DNA of 53,864 bases from Deltaproteobacteria bacterium (GTDB lineage Bacteria; Desulfobacterota; Desulfobacteria; Desulfobacterales; Desulfatirhabdiaceae): the NCBI GenBank assembly GCA_016219185.1, contig JACRBZ010000068.1:1-53864 (forward strand), given 5' to 3'. The notes beneath the pieces were generated by a model. That model was not told where the DNA came from, did not search any database, and worked only from the letters and a program-made list of their open reading frames with translations. This document shows positions 42,116-50,973 of this stretch, in pieces. Position numbers and translations under genes: made by a program. Position 1 is the first letter of the stretch; every line of letters starts with the position of its first letter.

Positions 42116-42795
42116 TATTTATATCTTTTCCCCATTTGAGATGGTGCGTCCCAGGCCAACACGAAAAATTCTTCAGCGCCATGCTCTGACGCTCGCCATC
42201 CGCGCGTTGCCGCACTTACCAGAGAATGAAATCCGCCAACCGTAGCACCAAAATGCCAAAGCTCGTCATCAATTATTGCGAAACGATCATGTACGTAGTC
42301 AAAGCTTTGCATCAAACTAAATCGCACCTCTATGACACATCGAGCTGAACCCTTTGATCTACATACGTTAATAATTTCAGCATGCTCTTGAAATTGCTTT
42401 GCCAAATCGTTGTCAACTTCTTTGTTGTCACTGGTGTTGTGGCTTTTTGTGAGAAATTTGATGTCATTCGCAAGCATTGTTTCCGGCATCCAGTGCAAAA
42501 TATGGTCAATCCGATCTTGGCGGCTCCCCTTATCCTTCTCGGGTTCCAGAAAATATTGGTCTATCACCCAAACCCGATCTTGCGCTTGTGAAACAGCCAT
42601 GCCAAATGTTGCTAACGGATTTGGTGGTCGGTTAGCAGATTTTCTATCTACGATGGCAGCCATACCAGGAAAGCAATTTCTGTCCCCATTCGGCATATTT
42701 CCGTACCCATTCTGAACCGCCCATAAGATTGCTTTTTCAGGAACTGATGGCTTGGCTTTGGCTACGGTCTTGATTTTGGGTTCGAAGCTTTTCAT
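42115..42795 (-). CDS. HKD/PLD-like protein, second gene of candidate defence operon
   Basis: A 226-residue protein with one phospholipase-D-like motif HDRFAIIDDELWHFGAT near residues 170-186 (HxDRxxxxD variant), preceded by DRVWVIDQYFLEP. PLD-fold proteins with one motif usually dimerise to form the active site and may cut phosphodiesters in DNA or lipids. The start overlaps the previous gene (ATGA) and the end overlaps the next (TAATG). The C-terminal half of the first gene has a related motif, so the two may form a heterodimer. Confidence 0.78.
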   Translation of the reverse strand: MKSFEPKIKTVAKAKPSVPEKAILWAVQNGYGNMPNGDRNCFPGMAAIVDRKSANRPPNPLATFGMAVSQAQDRVWVIDQYFLEPEKDKGSRQDRIDHILHWMPETMLANDIKFLTKSHNTSDNKEVDNDLAKQFQEHAEIINVCRSKGSARCVIEVRFSLMQSFDYVHDRFAIIDDELWHFGATVGGFHSLVSAATRGWRASEHGAEEFFVLAWDAPSQMGKRYK

Positions 42796-44441
42796 TTCCT
42801 GACACTCTCCGATGCATTTATCCGTCGCTGACAGTAGGTGTCAAAAGCCTCTGCTTGTTTCAGCATCTTCTCTAGTTCGCGTAGCACTTCGTCAGGATTG
42901 GGGAGTTTTATAATCATCGAAGCACGCTCGCCCAAAGTATTCAGTGAATTGCCAAGAAACCAGACCTCATCATCCACAACCAAAAATCGGTCGTGCAAAA
43001 CGGGGGATTTGCCGGGGAGAACCATAACATCTACATAGGCATTACATTCTTTTTTGACCCGTTCAATCTCCACGCCAAATCGTTCCAGTCTTTCAACAAG
43101 AGCAATGGGGGGTGCTTCCTCTTGATCGTCTTCTGGGGCATATCCACCTTCAAATGCCAGCCTTGACGTGAGGATTTTTACCTTGATGGTATCGCTGGTA
43201 ATCGCCAGTAAGTACTGGGGTATTTGCAACACACCAAAGTACGGGTCTGCCACCATTATGCGACTTCTTGCTCGGCCAACCCGCATTCGCACAAAAGCCA
43301 TAGCCTCTTCGCGCGCGCCATTACCAAACCAATGCTGGTCAAAGCGCGCTGCATTGGCGGCTTTTTCCCGTTGTCTCGCGGCAACCTCTACGCGTACATT
43401 CATATTGGGGGCCGTTGGCTCATCACCAATAACTCTTCTTAGGTAATTCTGCGTTCGGTCAACACAGTATTCCGTCCGGGGAGACTTAGACGGTTCGCCC
43501 ATAGGCACACTGACCTTTCTGACGTGATTCACTATGCCTAAGTTGAGGTTAATCCCCCTTATAAAACCTGCTGGTGGGTGATACACCAAGATTCCATGAA
43601 CAGGATGTGCCACAACATACCCATACGCCCCAAGACAACTGCCTTTGTCCACGTCAAGAATACCGTCAGCGGGTATATCTCTTATTACGAAACTCGAGAG
43701 CAGATGCGCTTGCTCATCAAACATCGCGATCTTTAGTCCATCAAGCGTTTGCCCAGGTCTGGGCACAAATCGATAAAAAACCCGCTCGCCGCGCTCATCG
43801 CTTGCAGGGATTAAAAAGTTGTCGATTTGCTTGATGATGGGATCGGGGACTACCAAGGCCACACTACCTAAGTACTCGGGATAGTCCCTCATGTTGATAT
43901 GCAAACGGCGCGCAGTAAAAGCCAGAGCTTTGTCATTGGCAAGCAAAGGTTCAAAACCTTCTGCATTGCCAAAGCGGCGATGCACTCTAGCAGGGTTGCT
44001 GCCAATGAAAGGAGCGGGGTTGCTTCTCCCGGAAGGCTGTTCAAGCAAACTCTCGCCCATAGGAAGGCCAAGATTCGGCCACAGAGGATCGTCAACCAAA
44101 TCCGATATGGTGATGAGTACACCATCTAAAGGCTCAATGTCTTCTGGGCAGGAGGGTGTCGGTGCCTTTGAATCAGCTCCCCCAAGCGAGCGATACCAAT
44201 CAACGGCCGCTTGTGCGCTCAATACCGTTCGACGAAAATAGACCGTCATCCCGCTTTTTCCAAGTGTCTGGCGTTCAACGCCAACCATCTTGGAGGGGGG
44301 AGGCCTGTCGGGAGATAACAGCGTCACCGTGGCGAATAGCAATTTTCCCGGCTCTCCCTGTTTCTTTTGAACTGTTGCCAGTCGAATTACGGCCCATCGA
44401 AAAGCATCAATGAAAAAAGTGGTGCAATTGCTGTTTTTCAT
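42792..44441 (-). CDS. VPA1262-like protein with C-terminal PLD-like domain
   Basis: A 549-residue protein whose N-terminal region I tentatively match to the VPA1262-type domain. The C-terminal part (about 375-540) is PLD-like: IMVADPYFGVLQIPQYL, then the HKD-type PVLHDRFLVVDDEVWFLGNSL. It is first of three genes that overlap by ATGA and TAATG. The function is unproven. Operons pairing such proteins with large uncharacterised partners next to recombinase relics are typical of defence islands. The family name rests on memory of sequence style, not a search. Confidence 0.72.
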   Translation of the reverse strand: MKNSNCTTFFIDAFRWAVIRLATVQKKQGEPGKLLFATVTLLSPDRPPPSKMVGVERQTLGKSGMTVYFRRTVLSAQAAVDWYRSLGGADSKAPTPSCPEDIEPLDGVLITISDLVDDPLWPNLGLPMGESLLEQPSGRSNPAPFIGSNPARVHRRFGNAEGFEPLLANDKALAFTARRLHINMRDYPEYLGSVALVVPDPIIKQIDNFLIPASDERGERVFYRFVPRPGQTLDGLKIAMFDEQAHLLSSFVIRDIPADGILDVDKGSCLGAYGYVVAHPVHGILVYHPPAGFIRGINLNLGIVNHVRKVSVPMGEPSKSPRTEYCVDRTQNYLRRVIGDEPTAPNMNVRVEVAARQREKAANAARFDQHWFGNGAREEAMAFVRMRVGRARSRIMVADPYFGVLQIPQYLLAITSDTIKVKILTSRLAFEGGYAPEDDQEEAPPIALVERLERFGVEIERVKKECNAYVDVMVLPGKSPVLHDRFLVVDDEVWFLGNSLNTLGERASMIIKLPNPDEVLRELEKMLKQAEAFDTYCQRRINASESVRK

Positions 44442-44613
44442 GATTATCTATCCATTTTAATATGATTCTCGGAACATAAACTTGGCCCTCTCCTACGCCT
44501 TGTAGTGTGCCTGAGTATTGCACGAGTGGTATTTCTTGCTAACACGGGCGTCAGCCAGAGCGGGCTTTTTCTGCGATTGGTTGCACGCCATGGTTATGTG
44601 GTCTTTGGTACCA

Positions 44614-44895
44614 CTACTTGCACAAAATTTTCCAAAGCTCCTCTTGGGGGTCATTTGGCTGATTCCAAGGGTTTCTGGCATTTAGCCAAGCTGCGGGCTG
44701 GCCGGTCTGGTCGTACTCTTCTATTGTCTTCCCATTCTCATCCACACTTCTTCCTGATAGATATCGAAACTTCTCTTCTTTGCATTGAATTTCTACGGAG
44801 CTTATCCTATAGACAAAACGCTCATATTCTTGTTTCATGAGGTCTTTGCTCTCGGCAATCCATTGACTGTTTCTTTCTGTATAAGAAGTTGCCAT
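44614..44895 (-). CDS. Small hypothetical protein
   Basis: A 93-residue frame with a protein-like composition: charged helix (WIAESKDLMKQEYERF), then VEIQCKEEKFRYLSG and SVDENGKTIEEYD. The latter vaguely recalls beta-rich surface-adhesin-E-like proteins, but no signal peptide is seen. It could be a truncated gene. It lies 172 bases upstream of the three-gene operon on the same strand and might belong to it. Confidence 0.4.
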   Translation of the reverse strand: MATSYTERNSQWIAESKDLMKQEYERFVYRISSVEIQCKEEKFRYLSGRSVDENGKTIEEYDQTGQPAAWLNARNPWNQPNDPQEELWKILCK

Positions 44896-44991
44896 ATTTA
44901 TTTGACGTGTATTTTAAACCAAATCATATCAAGTTATTACTAATCATTTGTCAATCTCATATTTCGATAAATACAGACTGTATATATCGTC

Positions 44992-45476
44992 CTACAACCC
45001 ATCAAACGGGCTGCGCACCCCATGGCCTCCTTTGTTCAATACATGCGTATAGATCATGGTCGTGCTGACGTCTTTATGACCAAGAAGTTCCTGGATTGTG
45101 CGAATGTCGTATCCGGCTTCAAGTAGGTTTATATGAAAATGTAAAATTTACATTTTAATTCAAGCTGTTAACATTGCCACCATTTTCATCCTTCGTTGTG
45201 CCCGCACCGGGCATGGGGGTTAGTGGCAAAAGAGTGAGGGAAGTCCCGTTCATGAATGGTTTTTGCCTTTTTAAGGTGATCTTGAATCGGAGTTTTGAGC
45301 GATTCAGGAAGCATGGCAATCCGTCTTTCGCGACCGATCACATGTTGATAGAGAAATTGCAAGGCTGAATGAGCCTGGTTTTGTGTGGAGGCGCTGACCT
45401 TCTCTTTCACGGCAAGGTGGATGAGAGCGGCTTCACGCCTGTGCGGTGTGTTTTCTCGAAGGATATGGTTTGTCAT
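44992..45476 (-). pseudogene. Integron-integrase-like tyrosine recombinase relic
   Basis: The minus strand holds fragments of an IntI-family recombinase. From 45476 come AVKEKVSASTQNQAHSALQF, then LPESLKTPIQDHL and RDFPHSFATN. After a 92-nt insertion the sequence resumes with [20 protein letters not shown] (catalytic Arg/His region), [10 protein letters not shown] with the nucleophilic Tyr, and a GVRSPFDGL end. The first catalytic Arg region and much of the core are deleted. No intact attI or attC was identified. It shows that the island was assembled by an integron-like or XerC-like element. Confidence 0.8.
45130..45221. mobile_element. 92-nt insertion with palindrome in the integrase relic
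   Basis: The insert splits the integrase at an Asn codon, with GTT (minus-strand AAC) present on both sides (45127-45129 and 45219-45221), like a 3-bp target duplication. It contains a perfect 21-nt palindrome at 45136-45156 (AAAATGTAAA around one base). It also has ATGAAAATG (45133-45141) inverted as CATTTTCAT (45181-45189), and a GC hairpin TGCCCG/CGGGCA at 45199-45213. It codes for nothing. It may be a tiny non-autonomous element. Confidence 0.45.
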
Positions 45477-45674
45477 TGCTTGCAGATTCTCTATTCCTTC
45501 TTTTTATGAGACCACCATCCTTTTGATCTGAAGCTGAATTTGTATTATTTCACATGTAATCCTGTATGATACTTTAGAATCACTTGTCAATTATTATCAT
45601 GGAATAGAAATAGCGCTGATAAATAATTCGTGCTGAAATACCGTAACTGAGGCAGGGCAGCGATTTATTGCATG

Positions 45675-45821
45675 GCGCCGATGCCGTCATCCGACAGGAC
45701 CGTATCGAAATAATCAAAGTCCGTATTCAGGCAGCCATATTCCGTGGAAGTGATGATGCCGATATTGCGTTTTTCCGTCCACGCATCCAGACCCGAATCT
45801 TGTAGCGCATGCGCGATGGCG
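45675..45821 (-). pseudogene. Duplicated fragment of the ApeC-like KS gene
   Basis: These 147 bases match 46913-47059 without gaps and with about ten mismatches, mostly at the two ends. On the minus strand it encodes ALQDSGLDAWTEKRNIG and TSTEYGCLNTDFDYFD, then stops after GAMQ. Neither the start nor the rest of the KS is present. It lies upstream of the toxin-antitoxin pair, so the pair is bracketed by copies of the same KS segment. Confidence 0.85.
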
Positions 45822-45936
45822 CTCCTGCCGGGTGACACACAAGGCGTTGGCGGCGATCTCCTTCGCTCCGGCGCAACTTTGTGTTAACCCCGTGCATGAT
45901 ATTGACAGAAGACACACATTGTCGTAATCATATTAC

Positions 45937-46215
45937 ATGAATATCTTCCGCTGGGATAATGTAAAGAACGCGCTGCTGAAGAAGAATAGAGGTGTTTGTT
46001 TTGAACAGATTGTCATATTAATGGAAAGAGGCGGTGTCCTTGATACAATCGAGCATCCAAATCAGGAAAGGTATCCAGGACAGAAGATTGCCATGGTCAT
46101 GATAGAGAACTATGTATATCTTGTTCCTTATGTTGAGAAAAATGACGAGATATTTCTCAAGACCATTATCCCTAGCAGAAAGGCTACAAACAAGTATGTG
46201 AGGGCAAAGAGATGA
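45937..46215 (+). CDS. BrnT-like toxin
   Basis: A 92-residue protein starting MNIFRWDNVKNALLKKNRGV with FEQI soon after, the FxWDxxKxxxNxxKHGVxFEEA pattern of BrnT/DUF497 toxins, though the His and one spacing differ. Strands VMIENYVYLVPYVEK and LKTIIPSRKATNKY correspond to the RNase-like core and its end. BrnT toxins are RelE-fold ribonucleases inhibited by BrnA. It overlaps the antitoxin gene by ATGA. A perfect TTGACA lies at 45902-45907 but no matching -10 was found. Confidence 0.75.
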   Translation: MNIFRWDNVKNALLKKNRGVCFEQIVILMERGGVLDTIEHPNQERYPGQKIAMVMIENYVYLVPYVEKNDEIFLKTIIPSRKATNKYVRAKR

Positions 46216-46496
46216 AGAAGATAATTTTGGATGACGAGGAAAGAGATATCCTTGAATCATATGAACGCGGAGAATGGGTGCCGGTCGAGAATCCAAAGAA
46301 GGAAATAATAAAGCTTCAGGAGTACGCAAGAAATACGCTGCAAAAAGACAAGAGAATAATCATTCGGATGTCGTCAAAGGACTTGGATCAAGTACAGGTC
46401 ATCGCGGAGCAAGAGGGAATCCCTTACCAGACTCTGGTATCCAGCATCATCCATAAGTATGTTTCCGGATATCTTGTTGAGAGAAAGAAGGCTTAA
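46212..46496 (+). CDS. BrnA-like antitoxin
   Basis: A 94-residue protein with an acidic N-terminal half (ILDDEERDILESYERGEW) that would bind the toxin. The C-terminal DNA-binding half is KRIIIRMSSKDLDQVQVIA, then EGIPYQTLVSSIIHKY. It is translationally coupled to the toxin (ATGA). Antitoxins of this kind usually repress their own operon. It is homologous to the solitary gene at 38297-38575, so the two may cross-talk. Confidence 0.8.
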   Translation: MKKIILDDEERDILESYERGEWVPVENPKKEIIKLQEYARNTLQKDKRIIIRMSSKDLDQVQVIAEQEGIPYQTLVSSIIHKYVSGYLVERKKA

Positions 46497-46530
46497 TCAA
46501 TAAGGATTGATCTGACTGGGTATTGTGTTG

Positions 46531-47259
46531 TTAAAGACCAGCCAGGCATTGCCGGACAAGCTCCTGCAGGTCGTTGATTTCCTCTCCGTTAAGTGTGATG
46601 CATCCTGACTTATCAAGGCTAACCGTTCCATAAGAAAACCCATTGGCGGGATTTTTTTCAATTACTATAAAGAGTGCTCCTGCCGGAATCCGGTTGATTT
46701 TTTTAAAAGCATGAGGGGCCTCCGGGTGGCAGACGCCACACACCATCTTGTCCGTATCGCCGCAGGCGATGACGTTCAAAGCCAGTTTGAGACAGGTCAG
46801 AGCCAATTCGGATTTTTCGTTAATAACGAAGCTTGATCCAGTAAGCCCGAATCGGATTGCCACGTCCCCCATGAAACTGCTGGGCAGGGTATAGGAGAAT
46901 AATCCCGGGCTGGCCCCGATGCCGTCATCTGGCAGGACCGTATCGAAATAATCAAAGTCCGTATTCAGGCAGCCATATTCCGTGGAAGTGATGATGCCGA
47001 TATTGCGTTTTTCCGTCCACGCATCCAGGCCCGCATCTTGCAATGCAAGCGAGATGGCGGTCATCCCCAGCCTTGAATATTTATCCATTCGCCGGGAAGA
47101 CGGGTATGATCCGTCAAGGGGAATATCGGGCAATTGTCCATCAGCCGTCACTTCCGACATGGCATTCAGCATGGCGGGGGTCTTGATGTCCTTTCCGTGC
47201 CACAGGCCGGTTGAAGCGATCCAGCCAATCCCTGTAATGTCTGCAATGCTGATTTTCAT
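46531..47259 (-). CDS. ApeC-like chain-length factor (short KS, Ketoacyl-synt_2 type)
   Basis: A 242-residue thiolase-half protein starting MKISIADITGIGW. It covers only the N-terminal half of a ketosynthase fold, with GDVAIRFGLTGSSFVINEKS where the Cys should be. There is no Cys at that site and none of the His motifs. This matches ApeC-type chain-length factors, which pair with ApeO ketosynthases in aryl polyene synthesis. The frame could start upstream at 47340, but the 27 extra residues are not family-like. It is last in the minus-strand operon. Confidence 0.82.
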   Translation of the reverse strand: MKISIADITGIGWIASTGLWHGKDIKTPAMLNAMSEVTADGQLPDIPLDGSYPSSRRMDKYSRLGMTAISLALQDAGLDAWTEKRNIGIITSTEYGCLNTDFDYFDTVLPDDGIGASPGLFSYTLPSSFMGDVAIRFGLTGSSFVINEKSELALTCLKLALNVIACGDTDKMVCGVCHPEAPHAFKKINRIPAGALFIVIEKNPANGFSYGTVSLDKSGCITLNGEEINDLQELVRQCLAGL

Positions 47260-47269
47260 GGTGTCAAAA

Positions 47270-47398
47270 CTATCGTGCGTTGGGGAATATGTCAACGTGC
47301 GATTGGGAAAGTAATCTCTCCGCTGGATAATGTTCGGCACCCTTCTTCACCCACGCATCCAGTAATTTGTAGGCCACTGCGAGGATCACGATCGTCAT
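47270..47398 (-). CDS. Candidate 42-residue small protein
   Basis: This frame starts with ATG overlapping the stop of the upstream ketosynthase (ATGA) and ends 10 bases before the ApeC-like gene, exactly filling the gap between them. It begins MTIVILAVAYKLLDAWVKKG, an amphipathic or weakly hydrophobic helix, then a charged tail. The tight coupling argues for expression, but no homologue is known to me and it could be a decayed gene end. Confidence 0.4.
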   Translation of the reverse strand: MTIVILAVAYKLLDAWVKKGAEHYPAERLLSQSHVDIFPNAR

Positions 47399-48546
47399 GG
47401 CTTCCCGAGGATAAGGGCGGCGTTGATGCCCCCGAATCCCGAATTTGTTGTCAGCAGATACTCTCCTGGAAAAGATATCGGCTCGGTGCCGACCCAGCCT
47501 AGTGCCTCATCCATTGGGTTGGTTAATCCGATGGTCGGGGGGACCACCTGGCAGGACAGGGTTTTCATTCCCACGGCCACCTCAATGCCGCCGGCAGCGC
47601 CCAGTGTGTGCCCGATGGCGCCCTTGATTGAAAATACCGGCACCTTTCGATTTTCAAATATCTGCTTGAATGCGGTAAGCTCCATCATATCGTTGTAAAT
47701 CGTGCCCGTGCCGTGGGCACTGACGGCATGGATTTCATCCGCCGAAATTTCCGAACCATGCATCGCCTGAGAAATGGCCTGAACAAGGCCGCAGCCATTT
47801 CTGGCAGGAGCCGTGATATGTGTGGCGTCGTTTGCGATTCCCCAACCTTCAATTGTTCCCATGGGAATCCGGTGCTCCTGGTTTGCCCGCTCCCGGCTCA
47901 TCATCAGCAGCGCTGCCGCGCCTTCTCCCAGAGACAGGCCGTTTCTGTCTCGATCAAAAGGACGGCAAGGCAGCGGTGAGAGGGCTCTTAATGCGGAAAA
48001 GCCGGAGAAGATGAATTCAGTGACCATGTCCAGACAGCAGACCAATACCACGTCGGCGCACCCGGAGGCAATCCATGCGGCTGCCTGAGCCACGGCGATG
48101 GTGGAAGAAGCACAGGCAGAGCTGATGTTAAATCCCCCGCGTGTCAGCCCCAGTTTTTCAGAAACGATGGCTGGAAGTGATGAAAGCAACATATCCTGGA
48201 TATCGGAAGGTTTGCCGGTGCTGACTTTTTCCAGATTATCAATGCCCGACTTCGTGGTTGCTGTGATCAGAAACGTATCGGGAGGGACCGGGCACCAGTT
48301 GTTGAAAAGGCGATCCAGAAGAGCGTGCAGCATGGACCTGCTGCCGGATGGGTTTAAATCCTTGATGCAGGCTGCAACTTGCGCGCTGTAATTTTTCACC
48401 GGAAAACGGTTCACCGGACGGATTGCTGTGTTTCCGGCCAGCAGTCCCTGCCACAGGCCGTCGAGGCTGTCCGACATGGCGGTAATTACAGCCGCATCCG
48501 TGATGACAGGGATGAGGTGGTCAGGTTTTGGGTTTATTGCTTTCAA
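47395..48546 (-). CDS. ApeO-like beta-ketoacyl-ACP synthase (KS 5)
   Basis: A 383-residue condensing enzyme with Cys145 (SSACASST), His278 (SAHGTGT) and His313 (AIGHTLGAAGG), all intact. It is shorter than FabF at the N terminus (AVITAMSDSLDG). This and the partner ApeC-like gene downstream fit the ApeO:ApeC heterodimer. It lies 35 bases after the MMPL exporter gene on the same strand. The N-terminal region lacks the usual VVITGxG opening, having VITDAAVITAM instead. Confidence 0.9.
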   Translation of the reverse strand: MKAINPKPDHLIPVITDAAVITAMSDSLDGLWQGLLAGNTAIRPVNRFPVKNYSAQVAACIKDLNPSGSRSMLHALLDRLFNNWCPVPPDTFLITATTKSGIDNLEKVSTGKPSDIQDMLLSSLPAIVSEKLGLTRGGFNISSACASSTIAVAQAAAWIASGCADVVLVCCLDMVTEFIFSGFSALRALSPLPCRPFDRDRNGLSLGEGAAALLMMSRERANQEHRIPMGTIEGWGIANDATHITAPARNGCGLVQAISQAMHGSEISADEIHAVSAHGTGTIYNDMMELTAFKQIFENRKVPVFSIKGAIGHTLGAAGGIEVAVGMKTLSCQVVPPTIGLTNPMDEALGWVGTEPISFPGEYLLTTNSGFGGINAALILGKP

Positions 48547-48581
48547 AAATCAATAACCGGTTTTGTCTTGTTACGAGTTTA

Positions 48582-50969
48582 TCAATCTTCAGATTTTATC
48601 CGTTGTGAATGTATCCATCCGAAAAAGGCCGGCGTTACCATCAGCGCGGCGGGTATTGCAGCGCCAACGCCCAGCATGACCGCAATGCCGATGGAATGCA
48701 TGGCCGGATGCCGGGCCAGAATCAACGCGCCGAAGCCTGCCATGGTTGTTAGGCCGGATACCAGCACGGCTTTCTCGGTTTCATGGGTATATCCTCCGGT
48801 CAGTTTGCAGACGATGAATATCCCGTAGTCAACGGCCAGCCCCACGATTAGAATCGCGGATAATATGTGAAAAATATTCAAGGGATGTCCCTGCCATCCC
48901 AGAACGCCCAGCATCACAAAAACCCCGGTAACCCCTGGGATCATGGCAAGCAGGGAATTCGTGAATTCCCTGTAGAGAAGATAAACCAGTGCAAAATTAA
49001 GAACCACGGCCCCCAGGATCATCCAGAAGAGATCTTTTCCCATGAGTTGACTCAGATGGTCTCCAAAACGGGTCTGGGAAACAAAACGCACACCCTGTAT
49101 ATTTTTCAGATTCGACTGATAAAGGGCGGATACTTCCGCGGTGTCGGGAACCAGTGAGAGCACCCGAACAACCCCTTTCTTTTGAATGATCATGCCATCT
49201 ATCATGTCGCCGAGACCCTTGGACCTCATAAGGTCCGCCGTCACAAGAGGCAACTGGCGGCCGATGCCGTCAAAAAAAGGCGTGAATGCATCCTGAGAAA
49301 AGCCCGCATCTCCGCCTTCTTGTTCAGTGAGTGTTTTAAACCGGGAAACTTTCTCTTCGGACCAGAAATTCCTCCAATTCGCCTGCCGCTGGCGCTGTTT
49401 GGAGACAGAAGGAAGCAGGGAAGAAATGCTGACGATCTGATCCGCGGGAAGGCGGCTCGTCAACTGACTGAAAAGGCGATCATTTACCTCAAGCGCCTGA
49501 TCCAGATCATGTCCTTCCGCAAAAAGCATGGCCGTTCCCCCCCCGCCCCAGATCTTCTGGAAATAGGCTTCATCGGCCTTCAGGTCCGGAGTCGTCAGGT
49601 TAAGAGATCTCATGTCGCCATCAAAAGTAATCCCCTGGGCTTTCCAGATACACAGCAAAAGAAGACATGCCCAGAAAACGATGATAACGGTTCCGGATCT
49701 GCGTCGGCGGATTGTCCACACCTGTTTTCGAAAAATTCCCCTTCTGGATGAAACTCCGATGAGGTGCGGAAAGGTTATCAAAGAGATAAGAAGCGCGGCG
49801 CATATCCCAACGATCGAGAATGAGGATACTTGCCTGAGGCCCGGAAGCGGCGAGAAAAGAAGTACGACAAAACAGGCCAGAGTCGTCAGTCCCCCAAAGA
49901 CAATGGGAGAGGTCACTTCATCAAGAACCGCCGGTTTTTTGCTCTCGCCTCCGGGCAGTGCAAAATAGACCTGGACGGCAAAGTCGATGGTGACCCCGAG
50001 AAGCACGGAACCAAACCCGATCGTGATCGCCGAAAAATGGTCGTAGAACAGTCCGGTAATACCCGCGATGCTCAGGGCCAAAAATGGGACAATCAGAACG
50101 AACAGGCCTTCCCAGCAAAAAAGGAACAGGGCGACAATGACAACGATTCCCGCAATTGAGCTGCACATCACCACAAACACATCCTGCTTGACTGCATTTG
50201 CATTGGTGGCGGTATAGCGATGCGATGCCATGACAAAGGCTTCCATGGGCTTTGGAACCGAAGCAAGGATCAGCCCATCCAATTGAGACATCAACGCCGC
50301 GCTTTCCCGTGAATCGGTTCCATTTATCGGGGTTTCGGCGATGATCAGAACATTTTTCCTGTCCTGGCTGACAAAGTGCTGGTTTTCGATGCGCATTCCG
50401 GACAGGAGATTGGCAAATCTCAGTTGTTCAAACAACAGGCCGGAAAGATTCAGGGGATCGTTTCGGAAAAGCTCTTTTTTCATCCATCCTTCAGGCGTGA
50501 TGAGTTCCTGATACATCGACTTCATGCGCTCCCGAATCTGCTCGGGTTCGACTTTCGCGGCAAGCTTTTCAAAGTTATCGTCTGAAAGAAGACTGGGAAT
50601 GGCAGAAAGCATCCAGGAAAAAAACTCGGCGCCGAATAGATTGCCGGGGCCTGTGGACACGCGGGTGAAGAAAGGCGGCTTCATGGACCCGGCAAGGCCA
50701 TCCGCCGCAGCCATCAATTGGCCAAGGTCCGATCTCCCGCGGATGTTGATCACCACTTTTTTGGCGAACGGGGAATCCTGAAGCAAGGAAAACTCCTCAC
50801 CGACAACGGCGTCCCGATCCGGGATCATGAACTGAATGTCCTCATGGATATCCAAAAAGGCCATGGCAAGGGCGCCCATCAGGACGAGCAGAAATGTCAC
50901 GCCATAGAGAATTTTTCTTCTGGGTGACAGCAGGGTGTAAAGGGTTCCAAAAGGTTTGGTGATTGTCAT
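48582..50969 (-). CDS. MMPL/RND-family lipid exporter (ApeM-like)
   Basis: A 795-residue protein with the twofold MMPL/RND layout: one helix, a large periplasmic domain, a bundle of five to six helices, then the same again. The first repeat has FGSVLLGVTIDFAVQVYFAL (proton-relay Asp in the helix) and the second has ILIVGLAVDYGIFIVCKL. Proteins of this kind export lipids or polyketide lipids, and APE and hopanoid loci have close relatives. Upstream is a LolA-like carrier 4 bases away. It is predicted to move the locus product from the inner membrane. Confidence 0.92.
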   Translation of the reverse strand: MTITKPFGTLYTLLSPRRKILYGVTFLLVLMGALAMAFLDIHEDIQFMIPDRDAVVGEEFSLLQDSPFAKKVVINIRGRSDLGQLMAAADGLAGSMKPPFFTRVSTGPGNLFGAEFFSWMLSAIPSLLSDDNFEKLAAKVEPEQIRERMKSMYQELITPEGWMKKELFRNDPLNLSGLLFEQLRFANLLSGMRIENQHFVSQDRKNVLIIAETPINGTDSRESAALMSQLDGLILASVPKPMEAFVMASHRYTATNANAVKQDVFVVMCSSIAGIVVIVALFLFCWEGLFVLIVPFLALSIAGITGLFYDHFSAITIGFGSVLLGVTIDFAVQVYFALPGGESKKPAVLDEVTSPIVFGGLTTLACFVVLLFSPLPGLRQVSSFSIVGICAALLISLITFPHLIGVSSRRGIFRKQVWTIRRRRSGTVIIVFWACLLLLCIWKAQGITFDGDMRSLNLTTPDLKADEAYFQKIWGGGGTAMLFAEGHDLDQALEVNDRLFSQLTSRLPADQIVSISSLLPSVSKQRQRQANWRNFWSEEKVSRFKTLTEQEGGDAGFSQDAFTPFFDGIGRQLPLVTADLMRSKGLGDMIDGMIIQKKGVVRVLSLVPDTAEVSALYQSNLKNIQGVRFVSQTRFGDHLSQLMGKDLFWMILGAVVLNFALVYLLYREFTNSLLAMIPGVTGVFVMLGVLGWQGHPLNIFHILSAILIVGLAVDYGIFIVCKLTGGYTHETEKAVLVSGLTTMAGFGALILARHPAMHSIGIAVMLGVGAAIPAALMVTPAFFGWIHSQRIKSED

Positions 50970-50973
50970 GGTG

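Noticed and set aside
45901..45936. Promoter for the toxin gene
   Set aside because: A perfect TTGACA is present at 45902-45907, but no -10 at an acceptable distance.
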